Shown: positions 17,601 to 24,119 of the stretch, in pieces
Numbering within the stretch: position 1 is the stretch's first letter
Layout of the letters: each line of letters starts with the position of its first letter
NCBI GenBank assembly: GCA_026989045.1
Contig: JALSJY010000044.1
Location: 1-25,888, forward strand
Direction: 5' to 3'
DNA from: Hyphomicrobiales bacterium
Lineage (GTDB): Bacteria > Pseudomonadota > Alphaproteobacteria > Rhizobiales > Devosiaceae
DNA length: 25,888 nt
Translations under genes and position numbers: made by a program
The notes under the pieces: generated by a model
What the model saw: only the letters and a program-made list of their open reading frames with translations
The model's database searches: none
What the model was told of the DNA's origin: nothing

Positions 17601-17840
17601 ACCCCGCTATTATTTGAAAAAAGCTTGCAAGCACAATTTCTTATTCCAATGGCGGTGACGATTGTGTTTGGTTTAGCACTTTCAACCCTATTAGTGCTTT
17701 TTCTTGTGCCTGCCTTCATTGCTATTGGTGAGGATATAAAAGCATTTTTAAAATGGCTTTTCCTTACCCCAAACTCTCAAACCTTTGCTCAGCTAATAAG
17801 AGGCCAGCATCATGAAATTTCGCATGAAGCTTCAAATTGA
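14688..17840 (+). CDS. RND family efflux pump permease (AcrB/MdtF-like)
   Basis: A 1050-residue inner-membrane proton-drug antiporter with the standard pattern: one helix, large porter loop, six helices, second porter loop, five helices. The proton-relay pair Asp402-Asp403 lies in MMTLGIIVDDAIVVGEH on helix 4, matching AcrB Asp407-Asp408. The N-terminal MPTIEIPIVSVSILWSGAS and the C-terminal MISLMGLLGLAGILVNDSIVLI are typical of the family. It starts with the one-base TAATG overlap and so is coupled to the adaptor. No outer-membrane factor gene is present, so a TolC-like channel elsewhere is needed. No regulator adjoins it. It ends 6 bp from the convergent RES gene without a terminator. Substrate unknown. 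Confidence 0.94.
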   Translation: MRPNEQHSMGFIAKIVHHRNAANLFMLLLILFGFYGISKLNRQLMPTIEIPIVSVSILWSGASAKDIEKNILLPIEPAVRFLDGVTDVSSIALEGSARITISFERNTDIKEAERNVDAAVKSVQNLPSSADEPKISVMRFYDPVVSIGISGPVPEQTLRNYALEIRDGLLDLGLDKVDMAGYRSREIEIAVDENKLRQLDLTLNDLSQALLPNIIDRPAGSLSGDFDAQIRAIAPEVSANSIANSEFEVKKSGQNLRFSDIATISDKFDDDDKLGFMRAQPAVKIIVSRSITTDTIESYEKVKNFIEKLEPTLPASMNIVMFAAAAELVDDRLSLLVKNGITGLALVLLVLIIFLDFRFAFWVALGIPISVLATLGVMYLTGQTINMISMFALMMTLGIIVDDAIVVGEHTATRYALGDSPQDAAINGAGKMAAPVIAASLTTMAAFGPILVIGDVVGQIMAALPLVVMAVLLASAFECFFILPGHLAHSMPKQRKKPSAYRRWFDAGFGFFRDKIVGWLVDLSFRWRYGTVAIAFAVSILGGALITSGKLGFDFFPTAEGDNFNIFASFQPGIPQSQMQDIILKIEDAVEKVEIELAPQGEKLINTTFAQLDIENGGANFNVYLVPSEEREVRTNIITAALRKAIPKVAGVERINVRDIRGGPQGRAIDIEFSGANSVTLKKASEELQDVLEGFEGVTSISDSLRYGSPELTMSLTDRGAALGFTLDNLGLQIRDAFEGRLVRTIISEEEETSIRLVNKTNAKGSQALRELWVRAPMGGFVPLSTLVVFNEAQGFSRINRNDGKAIVSVTGDVEDGVDSGEILTRLEESYLDKIAAKYEVNYSLGGESAETQAAMTDIKLGAIIALGVMYIIIAWIFQSYFAPLAVMLIIPFGSVGAIWGHYILGMNLTMISLMGLLGLAGILVNDSIVLISRLQERLAMGEGLRLAATGAGKDRLRAVLLTSLTTIGGLTPLLFEKSLQAQFLIPMAVTIVFGLALSTLLVLFLVPAFIAIGEDIKAFLKWLFLTPNSQTFAQLIRGQHHEISHEASN

Positions 17841-17846
17841 TATTAT

Positions 17847-18281
17847 CTAATCAAATAATCTTGCATCAAAAGCAAAGGGTTTAATATCAACTATTTCTAC
17901 TTGTCTTGCATCTGGGTGAAGGGGATTAAAAAGATAGTTATAACTTTCAGGACTAATAGCGCTTTTTACCCTACATATAGGACTAGAGCTTGCTTTTAGC
18001 CAAGCATCGCCTGTTTTTTGACATTTAATCTTATCATGGGGGTCAATATCTATTCTTTCTATATTAGCACTATCAGATATTTCAATTTTCATCATTACAT
18101 ATTGAGTTAAAAAATGAACGTCAATATCCATATTTACCAACACTTCAAGAGCGGCAAGGGCTGGATGTTCTGCAAAATAAACTATTGGCTTTCCTTGCGA
18201 GTGCCAGCGACCTGAATAATATAGCCCTCCATGCCCGCTTAAATCGGCGCGATTTTTGTTGGCAATGCGCCATGTAATCAT
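17847..18281 (-). CDS. RES domain toxin (NAD-degrading, MbcT-type)
   Basis: A 144-residue RES-domain protein. Characterised members (MbcT and Xre-RES toxins) destroy NAD by phosphorolysis or hydrolysis, and one (ParT) ADP-ribosylates Prs. The family residues are present: Arg25 in SGRWHSQG, Tyr35 in VYFAEHP, Glu46 in ALEVLVN, and a serine near 107 ahead of the NYLFNPLHPDA block. The domain appears full length and uninterrupted, so the toxin is probably functional. It overlaps the upstream antitoxin gene by 4 nt (ATGA), the usual coupling in these pairs. It is tail-to-tail with the RND pump, 6 bp apart. The choice between NAD phosphorylase and NADase cannot be made here. Confidence 0.88.
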   Translation of the reverse strand: MITWRIANKNRADLSGHGGLYYSGRWHSQGKPIVYFAEHPALAALEVLVNMDIDVHFLTQYVMMKIEISDSANIERIDIDPHDKIKCQKTGDAWLKASSSPICRVKSAISPESYNYLFNPLHPDARQVEIVDIKPFAFDARLFD

Positions 18282-18724
18282 GCATTGAATCCATTTACAA
18301 TTTGACCAAGAAATAATTCTACAGCACGAGAGCCAGATTCATTGGTGAGCATTTCAATTGGGGCTTTGCCGCCAAAAACTTTTGTTGGGCGCTCAATCCA
18401 TTCAAGGCCAACTTTTTCACCAAATGCCGTTTTAGCCATCTCGCTTATTCTTATCACTCGTAAAACACGCTCAGAATTTTGTGCTGAAAGTTTTTTATTT
18501 TTGGCTCTTGTTGCATTTTCCCAAGTTTTACGTGGCATAACATTATGCGAAATCATTATTTCAATAATTGCTTTGTTTTTCTTAATGTCTGACAGCTCAA
18601 ATCCGCTCTCAACAAGCTGATTGAGATATATTATATCTTCAAGCGTGTTTGAGAGAATTGCAGAAGTGAATTTTTTATCTTTAGACTTAGCAGATATGCT
18701 ATCTTTAGCAGATATACCTTGCAT
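18278..18724 (-). CDS. Xre/MbcA/ParS-type antitoxin
   Basis: A 148-residue antitoxin partner of the RES toxin. The C-terminal third (about 85-148) is the toxin-binding Xre-MbcA-ParS domain: VGLEWIERPTKVFGGKAPIE, then LTNESGSRAVELFLGQIVNG, whose helix plugs the RES active site in known complexes. The N-terminal part is lysine- and serine-rich and then helical, with a diverged helix-turn-helix that I cannot outline exactly. The frame extends to an ATG at 18778, but that lies upstream of a strong promoter's -10, and the ATG at 18724 has an excellent AAGAGGAG ribosome site, so I assign 18724. The antitoxin-first order with a 4-nt overlap is standard. Confidence 0.87.
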   Translation of the reverse strand: MQGISAKDSISAKSKDKKFTSAILSNTLEDIIYLNQLVESGFELSDIKKNKAIIEIMISHNVMPRKTWENATRAKNKKLSAQNSERVLRVIRISEMAKTAFGEKVGLEWIERPTKVFGGKAPIEMLTNESGSRAVELFLGQIVNGFNA

Positions 18725-18766
18725 GTAAATTTCTCCTCTTCTAGCCCTGCTGGCCACATTGCCATA

Positions 18767-18795
18767 AATATAGGCCATATCGCCAAGAAATGCAA
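18767..18795 (-). promoter_or_regulatory. Promoter of the antitoxin-toxin operon, with repeated operator
   Basis: On the minus strand TTGCAT (18795-18790), a 17-bp spacer and TATATT (18772-18767) form a strong sigma-70 promoter 43 nt before the antitoxin ATG. TATGGC occurs twice in direct orientation (rc of 18774-18779 and 18761-18766), 13 bp apart and flanking the -10, a likely site for antitoxin autorepression. Confidence 0.65.
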
Positions 18796-18804
18796 GTTAA
18801 ACCA

Positions 18805-20253
18805 TTAACCGCGCCAAAATCTTGGAGTGAACAGCACTAAGATAATTAAGATCTCAAGCCTACCTATTAGCATACCAGCAGTGAGTAACCATTTTGAAAC
18901 ATCTGGTAGAGAAGAAAAATTGCCTGCTGGACCAATAATATCGCCAAGCCCAGGCCCTACATTAGAAATAGCAGTTGCTGCGCCAGAAAAGGCAGTGGTA
19001 GCATCTAGCCCGCTTAGAGAAAGTGCAACTGAAAGAGCGATAAAGCTTACGAAATATAAGAAAACAAAGCTTTGAACCGAGGTTGAAATATCATCACTAA
19101 GCGGCATGCCATTATAGCGTTTAATATGCACAATATTGGGATAAAGAATTTGGCGCACATGCTGACTTAAATCACGCGCTAAAACTTGAAAGCGAAATAT
19201 TTTAATTCCGCATGATGTTGAGCCTGTGCAACCACCAATAAAGGTAAGCATGAAAAATGTTGCAAGAGAAAATGACCCCCACGCGCCATAATCAATTGTT
19301 GCATATCCCGTGCCAGTAATAATGGAGGTAACAGAAAATAGCGCATGTCGAAACGCCTCTTCACCATAGTAGATATTGTTAGAAATCTGTTGCCACATCA
19401 TTGCCAAGGTGACAATTGCAACAATGCTTAAAAACACTCTTACCTGAGAATCTTGGAATAATTTTTTCCACTGCCCATATTGCAAAGCAACTAGATAAAG
19501 CACAAATGGCAATGCCCCTAAAATCATAAAAATAATGGCAATATAATCAAGCGCGCTTGAATGAAATGCCTCAAAGCCACCATCACGAGTTGAAAAACCA
19601 CCCGTTGCAACAGTTGTCATGGCATGCACAATTGCTTCAAACATATCCATGCCAAAAGCCCAATAGGCAATTGCACAGGCTAATGTTAGGATGCCATAAA
19701 CTGTTGTCATTCCCCCTGCAATTTGCGCTGCTTGTGGTAAAATTTTATCGGGCGTTTCAAAAGCTTCAGCCTTAAACATTTGCATGCCACCAACTTGCAA
19801 AGTTGGTAAAACTGCAATTGCCATCACAACAATTCCCAAGCCGCCAAACCATTGCAAGAGCCCACGCCATAACAATAGGCCGGGGGAGGCTTGGTCTAGG
19901 CCAATCATAACAGTTGCGCCAGTTGTGGTTATGCCAGACATAGATTCAAATATAGCATCAGTAAAACTAAGCCCGTTTGGCGACCAGACAAATGGTAGTG
20001 AGCCGAACAACATAAGCGTCACCCAAATCAAAGAAGTGAGTAAAAAGGCCTGCCTTAAGTTTAGCGTTTGTTTTTTGCCAGAGGCTGATGCCCACATGCC
20101 AGCGCCAATAAGCGTTGTAAAAAGCGAGGAAATAGCGAAAACCTGCCATTCATCATGGCCGTTTAACGCATCAGTAATAGCAGGAAGCAGCATTGCAACG
20201 CCAAGAATTGCAACAAGTTGTCCTATTAGTGATATTATTGGTCTAAATTCCAT
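18805..20253 (-). CDS. trkH: Potassium uptake protein TrkH
   Basis: A 482-residue inner-membrane potassium transporter subunit, the usual TrkH length. Four pore-loop repeats are visible: SGITTTGATVM, TTVATGGFSTRDGGF, SIITGTGYATIDYG and AISNVGPGLGDIIGPAG. Each carries the filter glycine (GITTTGA, ATGGFS, TGTGYA, NVGPGLG). About ten hydrophobic helices surround them. It needs the cytosolic NAD-binding TrkA subunit, which is not in this window. The ATG at 20253 has a GAGA ribosome site. It diverges from the CDP-alcohol phosphatidyltransferase gene, and its 3' end is 10 bp from the toxin-antitoxin promoter, so that cassette is set in the gap after trkH. Confidence 0.95.
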   Translation of the reverse strand: MEFRPIISLIGQLVAILGVAMLLPAITDALNGHDEWQVFAISSLFTTLIGAGMWASASGKKQTLNLRQAFLLTSLIWVTLMLFGSLPFVWSPNGLSFTDAIFESMSGITTTGATVMIGLDQASPGLLLWRGLLQWFGGLGIVVMAIAVLPTLQVGGMQMFKAEAFETPDKILPQAAQIAGGMTTVYGILTLACAIAYWAFGMDMFEAIVHAMTTVATGGFSTRDGGFEAFHSSALDYIAIIFMILGALPFVLYLVALQYGQWKKLFQDSQVRVFLSIVAIVTLAMMWQQISNNIYYGEEAFRHALFSVTSIITGTGYATIDYGAWGSFSLATFFMLTFIGGCTGSTSCGIKIFRFQVLARDLSQHVRQILYPNIVHIKRYNGMPLSDDISTSVQSFVFLYFVSFIALSVALSLSGLDATTAFSGAATAISNVGPGLGDIIGPAGNFSSLPDVSKWLLTAGMLIGRLEILIILVLFTPRFWRG

Positions 20254-20314
20254 TAAAGTCTCAAACTAAAATCTCAAATAAAATATATTGGCTCAAAGTT
20301 TAAACATGCTTATG

Positions 20315-20327
20315 CTTTGTAACAAAG
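20315..20327. repeat. Palindrome CTTTGT-a-ACAAAG in the trkH divergent region
   Basis: A perfect 6+1+6 palindrome about 35 bp before the next plus-strand gene and 62 bp before trkH, in the 109-bp shared upstream region. It has the size of a dimeric repressor site, but no matching regulator is nearby. A GTTTAAAC palindrome lies 10-20 bp to its left. Confidence 0.4.
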
Positions 20328-20362
20328 ACTAAAACTATATTTGTCTAAAAGGAAACCTATAA

Positions 20363-20971
20363 ATGTTAGATGCCCCTTTACGCAAACTAATTGATGCCCC
20401 ACTTAATAATATAGGTAAACAACTGGCAAGAGCGGGCATAAGCGCCAATGCGGTTACGCTTTTTGGTGTTTTAATTGGCCTTGCTAGCGCCGTTGCCATT
20501 GCGGCAAGCTGGTTTATCTTAGCGCTTATTTTACTAATAATCTCTCGCCTTGCTGATGGATTAGATGGTGCTGTGGCACGAGCTACGAAAAAAACCGACT
20601 TTGGCGGCTATCTTGATATAAGCGTTGACTTTCTATTTTACGGCGCAATTGTGCTTGGTTTTATAATTGCCAATCCCGCAGCAAATGCAATTGCGGGTGC
20701 ATTTTTATTGCTTAGTTTTTATTTTAATGGCGCAACATTTCTTGGTTATGCAATTTTAGCGCAAAAGCACGAAATGACTAATGATAGCAAAGGCGACAAA
20801 TCAATTTATTTTAGCAATGGATTGATAGAAGGATCAGAAACAATAATCTTATTCATTATCCTTTGTATCTGGCCAACTCTTTTTCTACCCTTAGCAATAG
20901 TCTTTGGAGCAATCACTTTTGCAACAGCAATTATGCGCCTCTTGCATGCTAAAAAGATTTTTAAGAATTAG
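20363..20971 (+). CDS. CDP-alcohol phosphatidyltransferase family protein
   Basis: A 202-residue membrane enzyme of the CDP-alcohol phosphotransferase family, which joins a CDP-activated lipid or alcohol to a hydroxyl acceptor in phospholipid synthesis. The metal and CDP site DGLDGAVARATKKTDFGG (65-82) continues with D85 and D89 in YLDISVDF. The Arg-to-Gly spacing is one residue shorter than in PgsA, as is common in the uncharacterised subgroup with TDFGGYLD. About five to six hydrophobic helices follow. AAAAGGA is a good ribosome site before the ATG at 20363. It is convergent with metZ, 4 bp apart. Whether it makes phosphatidylglycerol phosphate, phosphatidylserine or another product cannot be told; pgsA and pss are normally distinct, more conserved genes. 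Confidence 0.87.
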   Translation: MLDAPLRKLIDAPLNNIGKQLARAGISANAVTLFGVLIGLASAVAIAASWFILALILLIISRLADGLDGAVARATKKTDFGGYLDISVDFLFYGAIVLGFIIANPAANAIAGAFLLLSFYFNGATFLGYAILAQKHEMTNDSKGDKSIYFSNGLIEGSETIILFIILCIWPTLFLPLAIVFGAITFATAIMRLLHAKKIFKN

Positions 20972-20975
20972 CTAA

Positions 20976-22187
20976 TTAAACCTGAGAGAGCGCATAATCT
21001 AAATCAGCGATTAAGTCATTCACATCTTCAAGCCCCACAGAAAGCCGCAATAATGAGCGCTTAATCCCCTGCTCTTCCCGCTCTTCTTCACTAAAGCGCT
21101 GATGGGTAGTGGTTGATGGGTGCGAGATGATCGATTTTGCATCACCAAGATTATTTGAGATGAGAATAATGCTCAAGCCATTAGCCAGCCTAAACGCCTC
21201 TTCCTGCCCGCCCTTCACCTCAAAAGAAACCATGGTTGAGCCGTTGCTCATCTGAGCTTTAGCTAATTCATATTGTGGGTGCGATTTATTAAATGGATAA
21301 AATAACCGATTTATTTTTTTATGCCCGTCTAAAAAATCAGCAATTTTTGCAGCATTTTCGCTCATTTTCTCTACTCTTAATGATAGAGTTTCAAGTCCCT
21401 TAAGCATCACCCAAGCATTAAATGGACTGATTGAAGGGCCTGTTTGACGAATAAAAGTATGAACATCAGCCTCAATCAATTCTTTTGAGCCAAGAATAAT
21501 CCCGCCCAAAGCGCGCCCCTGCCCATCAATATGTTTTGTGGCTGAATAAATAACCAAATCAGCACCAAGCTTTAGCGGCTTTTGCCAAACAGCGGTCGCA
21601 AACACATTATCAACAATTAGCTTGGCATCATGAGCATGCGCAATATCAGCTACCGCCTTTATATCAACCAATTCAAGCGTTGGGTTGGTTGGTGTTTCAA
21701 TAAAAACCGCTTTAGTATTTGGCCTCATTGCTTTTGCAAAATTTTCTGAATTGCGCCCATCAACTAAAGTCGAGTTGACACCAAAACGGGGTAAAAAATC
21801 CTCCACCACATATCTGCAAGAGCCAAATAATGCACGTGAAGCAACCACATGATCGCCTGCTTTTACCTGTGATAAAAGCGCATAAGTAACCGCCGCCATG
21901 CCAGTGGCCGTTGCGCGAGCTGCCTCAGCACCCTCAAAAATTGCCATGCGGTTTTGAAACATTTCAATGCTTGGATTAGAAAAACGTGAATATATATGCC
22001 CCGGCTCTTCCCCGTTAAATCTGGCTTCTGCCGCTTCAGAATTATCATAGCTAAAGCCAGAGTTAAAATAAATTGCCTCAGAGGTTTCACCATGCTTGCT
22101 ACGCTCAGTGCCACCATGCACAAGTTTTGTTTGTGCAGATAGATTGTTTAAATTACTCATTGGGTTGTTTTTATTTTTATCTGGCAT
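20976..22187 (-). CDS. metZ: O-succinylhomoserine sulfhydrylase MetZ
   Basis: A 403-residue PLP enzyme of the Cys/Met metabolism family that makes homocysteine directly from O-succinylhomoserine and sulfide. The PLP lysine is Lys218 in YSATKHIDGQGR; the HIDGQGR form is typical of MetZ rather than of MetB or MetC. YSRFSNP near 66-72, ATGMAA near 94-99 and the VDNVFAT segment near 193-199 are conserved active-site parts. The frame is open to 22292, but the ATG at 22187 with GAGAG upstream gives the normal MetZ length; an ATG nine codons later (22160) lacks a ribosome site. It diverges from dcd. No SAM-II riboswitch could be matched upstream. Confidence 0.92.
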   Translation of the reverse strand: MPDKNKNNPMSNLNNLSAQTKLVHGGTERSKHGETSEAIYFNSGFSYDNSEAAEARFNGEEPGHIYSRFSNPSIEMFQNRMAIFEGAEAARATATGMAAVTYALLSQVKAGDHVVASRALFGSCRYVVEDFLPRFGVNSTLVDGRNSENFAKAMRPNTKAVFIETPTNPTLELVDIKAVADIAHAHDAKLIVDNVFATAVWQKPLKLGADLVIYSATKHIDGQGRALGGIILGSKELIEADVHTFIRQTGPSISPFNAWVMLKGLETLSLRVEKMSENAAKIADFLDGHKKINRLFYPFNKSHPQYELAKAQMSNGSTMVSFEVKGGQEEAFRLANGLSIILISNNLGDAKSIISHPSTTTHQRFSEEEREEQGIKRSLLRLSVGLEDVNDLIADLDYALSQV

Positions 22188-22243
22188 GAAAACTCTCAAA
22201 AATATTTGCAAATAATATTTCGCAAAAATAAATATGTAAATTT

Positions 22244-22273
22244 CTTGTAATGCTATTTGCTTGCTTGCGTCAA
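22244..22273 (-). promoter_or_regulatory. Candidate metZ promoter
   Basis: On the minus strand TTGACG (22273-22268), an 18-bp spacer and TACAAG (22249-22244) give a plausible sigma-70 promoter (5/6 and 4/6). The leader of about 50 nt would contain a short hairpin with TTTGC/GCAAA arms (22205-22226), 18 nt before the start codon. Confidence 0.4.
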
Positions 22274-22289
22274 ATGTTAAGCAATGTAA

Positions 22290-22316
22290 CAAGTGCTAAA
22301 TAAGATAAACCACTTG
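22290..22316. repeat. Inverted repeat CAAGTG-N15-CACTTG between metZ and dcd
   Basis: A perfect 6-bp inverted repeat with an AT-rich 15-base centre. It lies upstream of the candidate metZ -35 and within about 60 bp of the dcd ATG, so it could be an operator for either gene or a dcd leader hairpin. The arms' spacing resembles P1 of a SAM-II riboswitch, but the conserved core is missing. Confidence 0.4.
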
Positions 22317-22348
22317 AATTTTAGCTTTTATGGGGATTTACTAAAATA

Positions 22349-23479
22349 ATGAATATTCAAGCAAATGGATCAGCAGACTGGCCAAATGGCATTTTTTCTG
22401 CCTCACTTATCAATCAATTGATTGAAACTGGCGGCATTAAACTTGCAAAAAAACCCGATCAAGCGCAGGTGCAACCAGCCAGCCTTGATTTGCGTTTGGG
22501 TGAGAAAGCTTTTAGAGTGCGTGCAAGTTTTCTGCCTGGTCCTGACCATACAGTTGCCGAGCGCATTGAGACGCTTAAATTACACGAAATAGATTTGCGC
22601 CAAGGGGCGGTTTTAGAGCGTGATTGCGTTTATCTTGTGCCTTTGCTTGAGAGTTTGAATTTGCCAAAAAATGTTTCAGCTTCTGCAAATCCAAAAAGCT
22701 CAACTGGCCGTCTAGATATTTTCACCAGAGTTATTGGTGATAAAACTCGTGGCTTTGATAAAATTCCAAATGGATATAAGGGCCCGCTTTATATTGAAAT
22801 TAGCCCACAAACTTTTCCAATTTTAGTGCGCACAGGCTCTCGTCTTTCTCAAATGCGCTTTAGGGTTGGCCAAACTGGCCTTGATATTGATGAGCATAAG
22901 GCATTGCATAAAGAGCAAACTTTAGTTTTTAATCCCAATATGGAAGTTGCTGATGGGGTTGCGCTTTCAATTGACCTTAAAGGTGAGGGGCGAGGCGGTT
23001 TAATCGGATTTCGTTCAAAACGTCATACAGCTGTGATTGATGTTGATAAAAAAGACGCGCTTGAGGTATTGGATTTTTGGGATCCGCTTTATGCCAATGA
23101 TAAAAATGAGCTTATTCTTGACCCCGATGAATTTTATATTCTTGTTTCGCGTGAAAGCCTGCATGTGCCACCAGATTATGCCGCAGAAATGATGCCGTTT
23201 GACCCCTTAGTTGGTGAATTTCGTGTGCATTATGCTGGTTTTTTTGACCCCGGATTTGGCCATTCAGCCGCAGGAGGTGAAGGCTCACGCGCGGTGCTTG
23301 AGGTGCGCTCGCGCGAAGTGCCGTTTTTGCTTGGGCATGGGCAGACAATTGGCCGGCTTTTATATGAGCGAATGGCAAAACGACCAGAGCAGCTTTATGG
23401 CTCTGATTTAGGGTCAAATTATCAGGCGCAAAAACTAAAACTGTCTAAGCATTTTAAAGAATTTGAACCCAATGAATAG
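22349..23479 (+). CDS. dcd: dCTP deaminase, long two-domain alphaproteobacterial form
   Basis: A 376-residue protein of the dCTP deaminase/dUTPase superfamily, which converts dCTP to dUTP as a source of dTMP. Two tandem trimer-fold domains are visible. The first has PASLDLRLGEKAFRV (about 43-57) and SANPKSSTGRLDIFTRVI (about 111-128). The second has EFYILVSRESLHVPPDYAAE, then FDPLVGEFRVHYAGFFDPGF and LEVRSREVPFLLGHGQ. Typical Dcd is about 190 residues, so this is the doubled form known from Hyphomicrobiales and relatives. The first domain keeps the KSSTGRLD motif corresponding to the RSS-A-R catalytic segment; which half is catalytic is not established here. The ribosome site is distant (GGGGA about 15 nt upstream). 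The downstream ABC ATPase starts within 10 nt. Confidence 0.9.
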   Translation: MNIQANGSADWPNGIFSASLINQLIETGGIKLAKKPDQAQVQPASLDLRLGEKAFRVRASFLPGPDHTVAERIETLKLHEIDLRQGAVLERDCVYLVPLLESLNLPKNVSASANPKSSTGRLDIFTRVIGDKTRGFDKIPNGYKGPLYIEISPQTFPILVRTGSRLSQMRFRVGQTGLDIDEHKALHKEQTLVFNPNMEVADGVALSIDLKGEGRGGLIGFRSKRHTAVIDVDKKDALEVLDFWDPLYANDKNELILDPDEFYILVSRESLHVPPDYAAEMMPFDPLVGEFRVHYAGFFDPGFGHSAAGGEGSRAVLEVRSREVPFLLGHGQTIGRLLYERMAKRPEQLYGSDLGSNYQAQKLKLSKHFKEFEPNE

Positions 23480-23486
23480 GTGCTAA

Positions 23487-24119
23487 ATTTTAAAAATAAA
23501 AAACCTATCAACTGATATTTTTAAGCCGCTTAGCCTTGAGGTTAATAGCGGTGAAATAGTGATGATTTCTGGCGCTAGTGGGGCTGGGAAATCTATATTT
23601 TTGCGGGCTATTGTTGATCTTGATGAAAATGAGGGTGAGGTTTTTTTAGGTGATATTGAGCGCAATCAAATTCCAGCGCATCAATGGCGCACTTTGGTTG
23701 GTTTTGTGCCAGCGCAAACTGGTTGGTGGGCAGATAGGGTTGGCGATCATTTCGAGCAGACTAGTCTGGCGCAAGCAAGTTCACTTGATGAATTGTTGAC
23801 TGGCGCAGGAATGGGCAAAGAAGTGCTTGATTGGCAAGTGAGCCGCCTTTCAAGCGGTGAGATGCAGCGGTTGGGTCTTGTGCGTGCCTTAGCTTTAGAG
23901 CCAAAAGCCTTATTGCTTGATGAGCCAACTTCGGCGCTTGATGCCAAAACTACTAAGTTGGTTGAGCTGCTAATAAAGCAACAACTAAGCAATGGCGTGG
24001 CAATCATTATGATTAGCCATGATGATGTGCAGGTTAAACGGCTCGCCAATAGAGCCTATATTTTAGAAAATGGTGAGTTGAAAAAGCAAAAACTAGCAAG
24101 AAAGCGTAAAAATGATTGA
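23487..24119 (+). CDS. ABC transporter ATP-binding protein (FetA/YbbL-like), with ATT start or 5' frameshift
   Basis: A 210-residue ATPase paired with a FetB-type permease; E. coli FetAB exports iron. Walker A is GASGAGKS (29-36), the signature LSSGEMQRLGLVRAL is near 126-140, Walker B is ALLLDEPTSALD, and the H-loop is ISHDD. Homology clearly starts before any ATG or GTG: LKIKNLSTDIFKPLSLEVNS, the first strands and A-loop of the fold, is encoded from 23487, where the only candidate initiator is ATT behind AGGTG (23478-23482). The first in-frame GTG/ATG (23559/23562) would remove the first strands and leave a defective domain. Removing one T from the T-run at 23488-23491 would instead join this frame to a GTG at 23480. 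It overlaps the permease gene by 8 nt. Confidence 0.85.
   Translation: MLKIKNLSTDIFKPLSLEVNSGEIVMISGASGAGKSIFLRAIVDLDENEGEVFLGDIERNQIPAHQWRTLVGFVPAQTGWWADRVGDHFEQTSLAQASSLDELLTGAGMGKEVLDWQVSRLSSGEMQRLGLVRALALEPKALLLDEPTSALDAKTTKLVELLIKQQLSNGVAIIMISHDDVQVKRLANRAYILENGELKKQKLARKRKND

Noticed and set aside
18724..18778. Longer antitoxin beginning at the ATG at 18778
   Set aside because: That ATG falls between the -35 and -10 of the operon promoter and has no ribosome site, whereas 18724 has AAGAGGAG.
19784..20269. 161-codon plus-strand frame opposite trkH
   Set aside because: It is a phase shadow of trkH; the Pro/Ser/Lys-rich translation resembles no protein family and the trkH reading is unambiguous.
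22290..22316. SAM-II riboswitch upstream of metZ
   Set aside because: Only a 6-bp stem with a suitable loop is present; the conserved TGATTT, TTGCAA and GCTAAAG elements and the P2 pseudoknot partner are not found, and the likely promoter is downstream of it.
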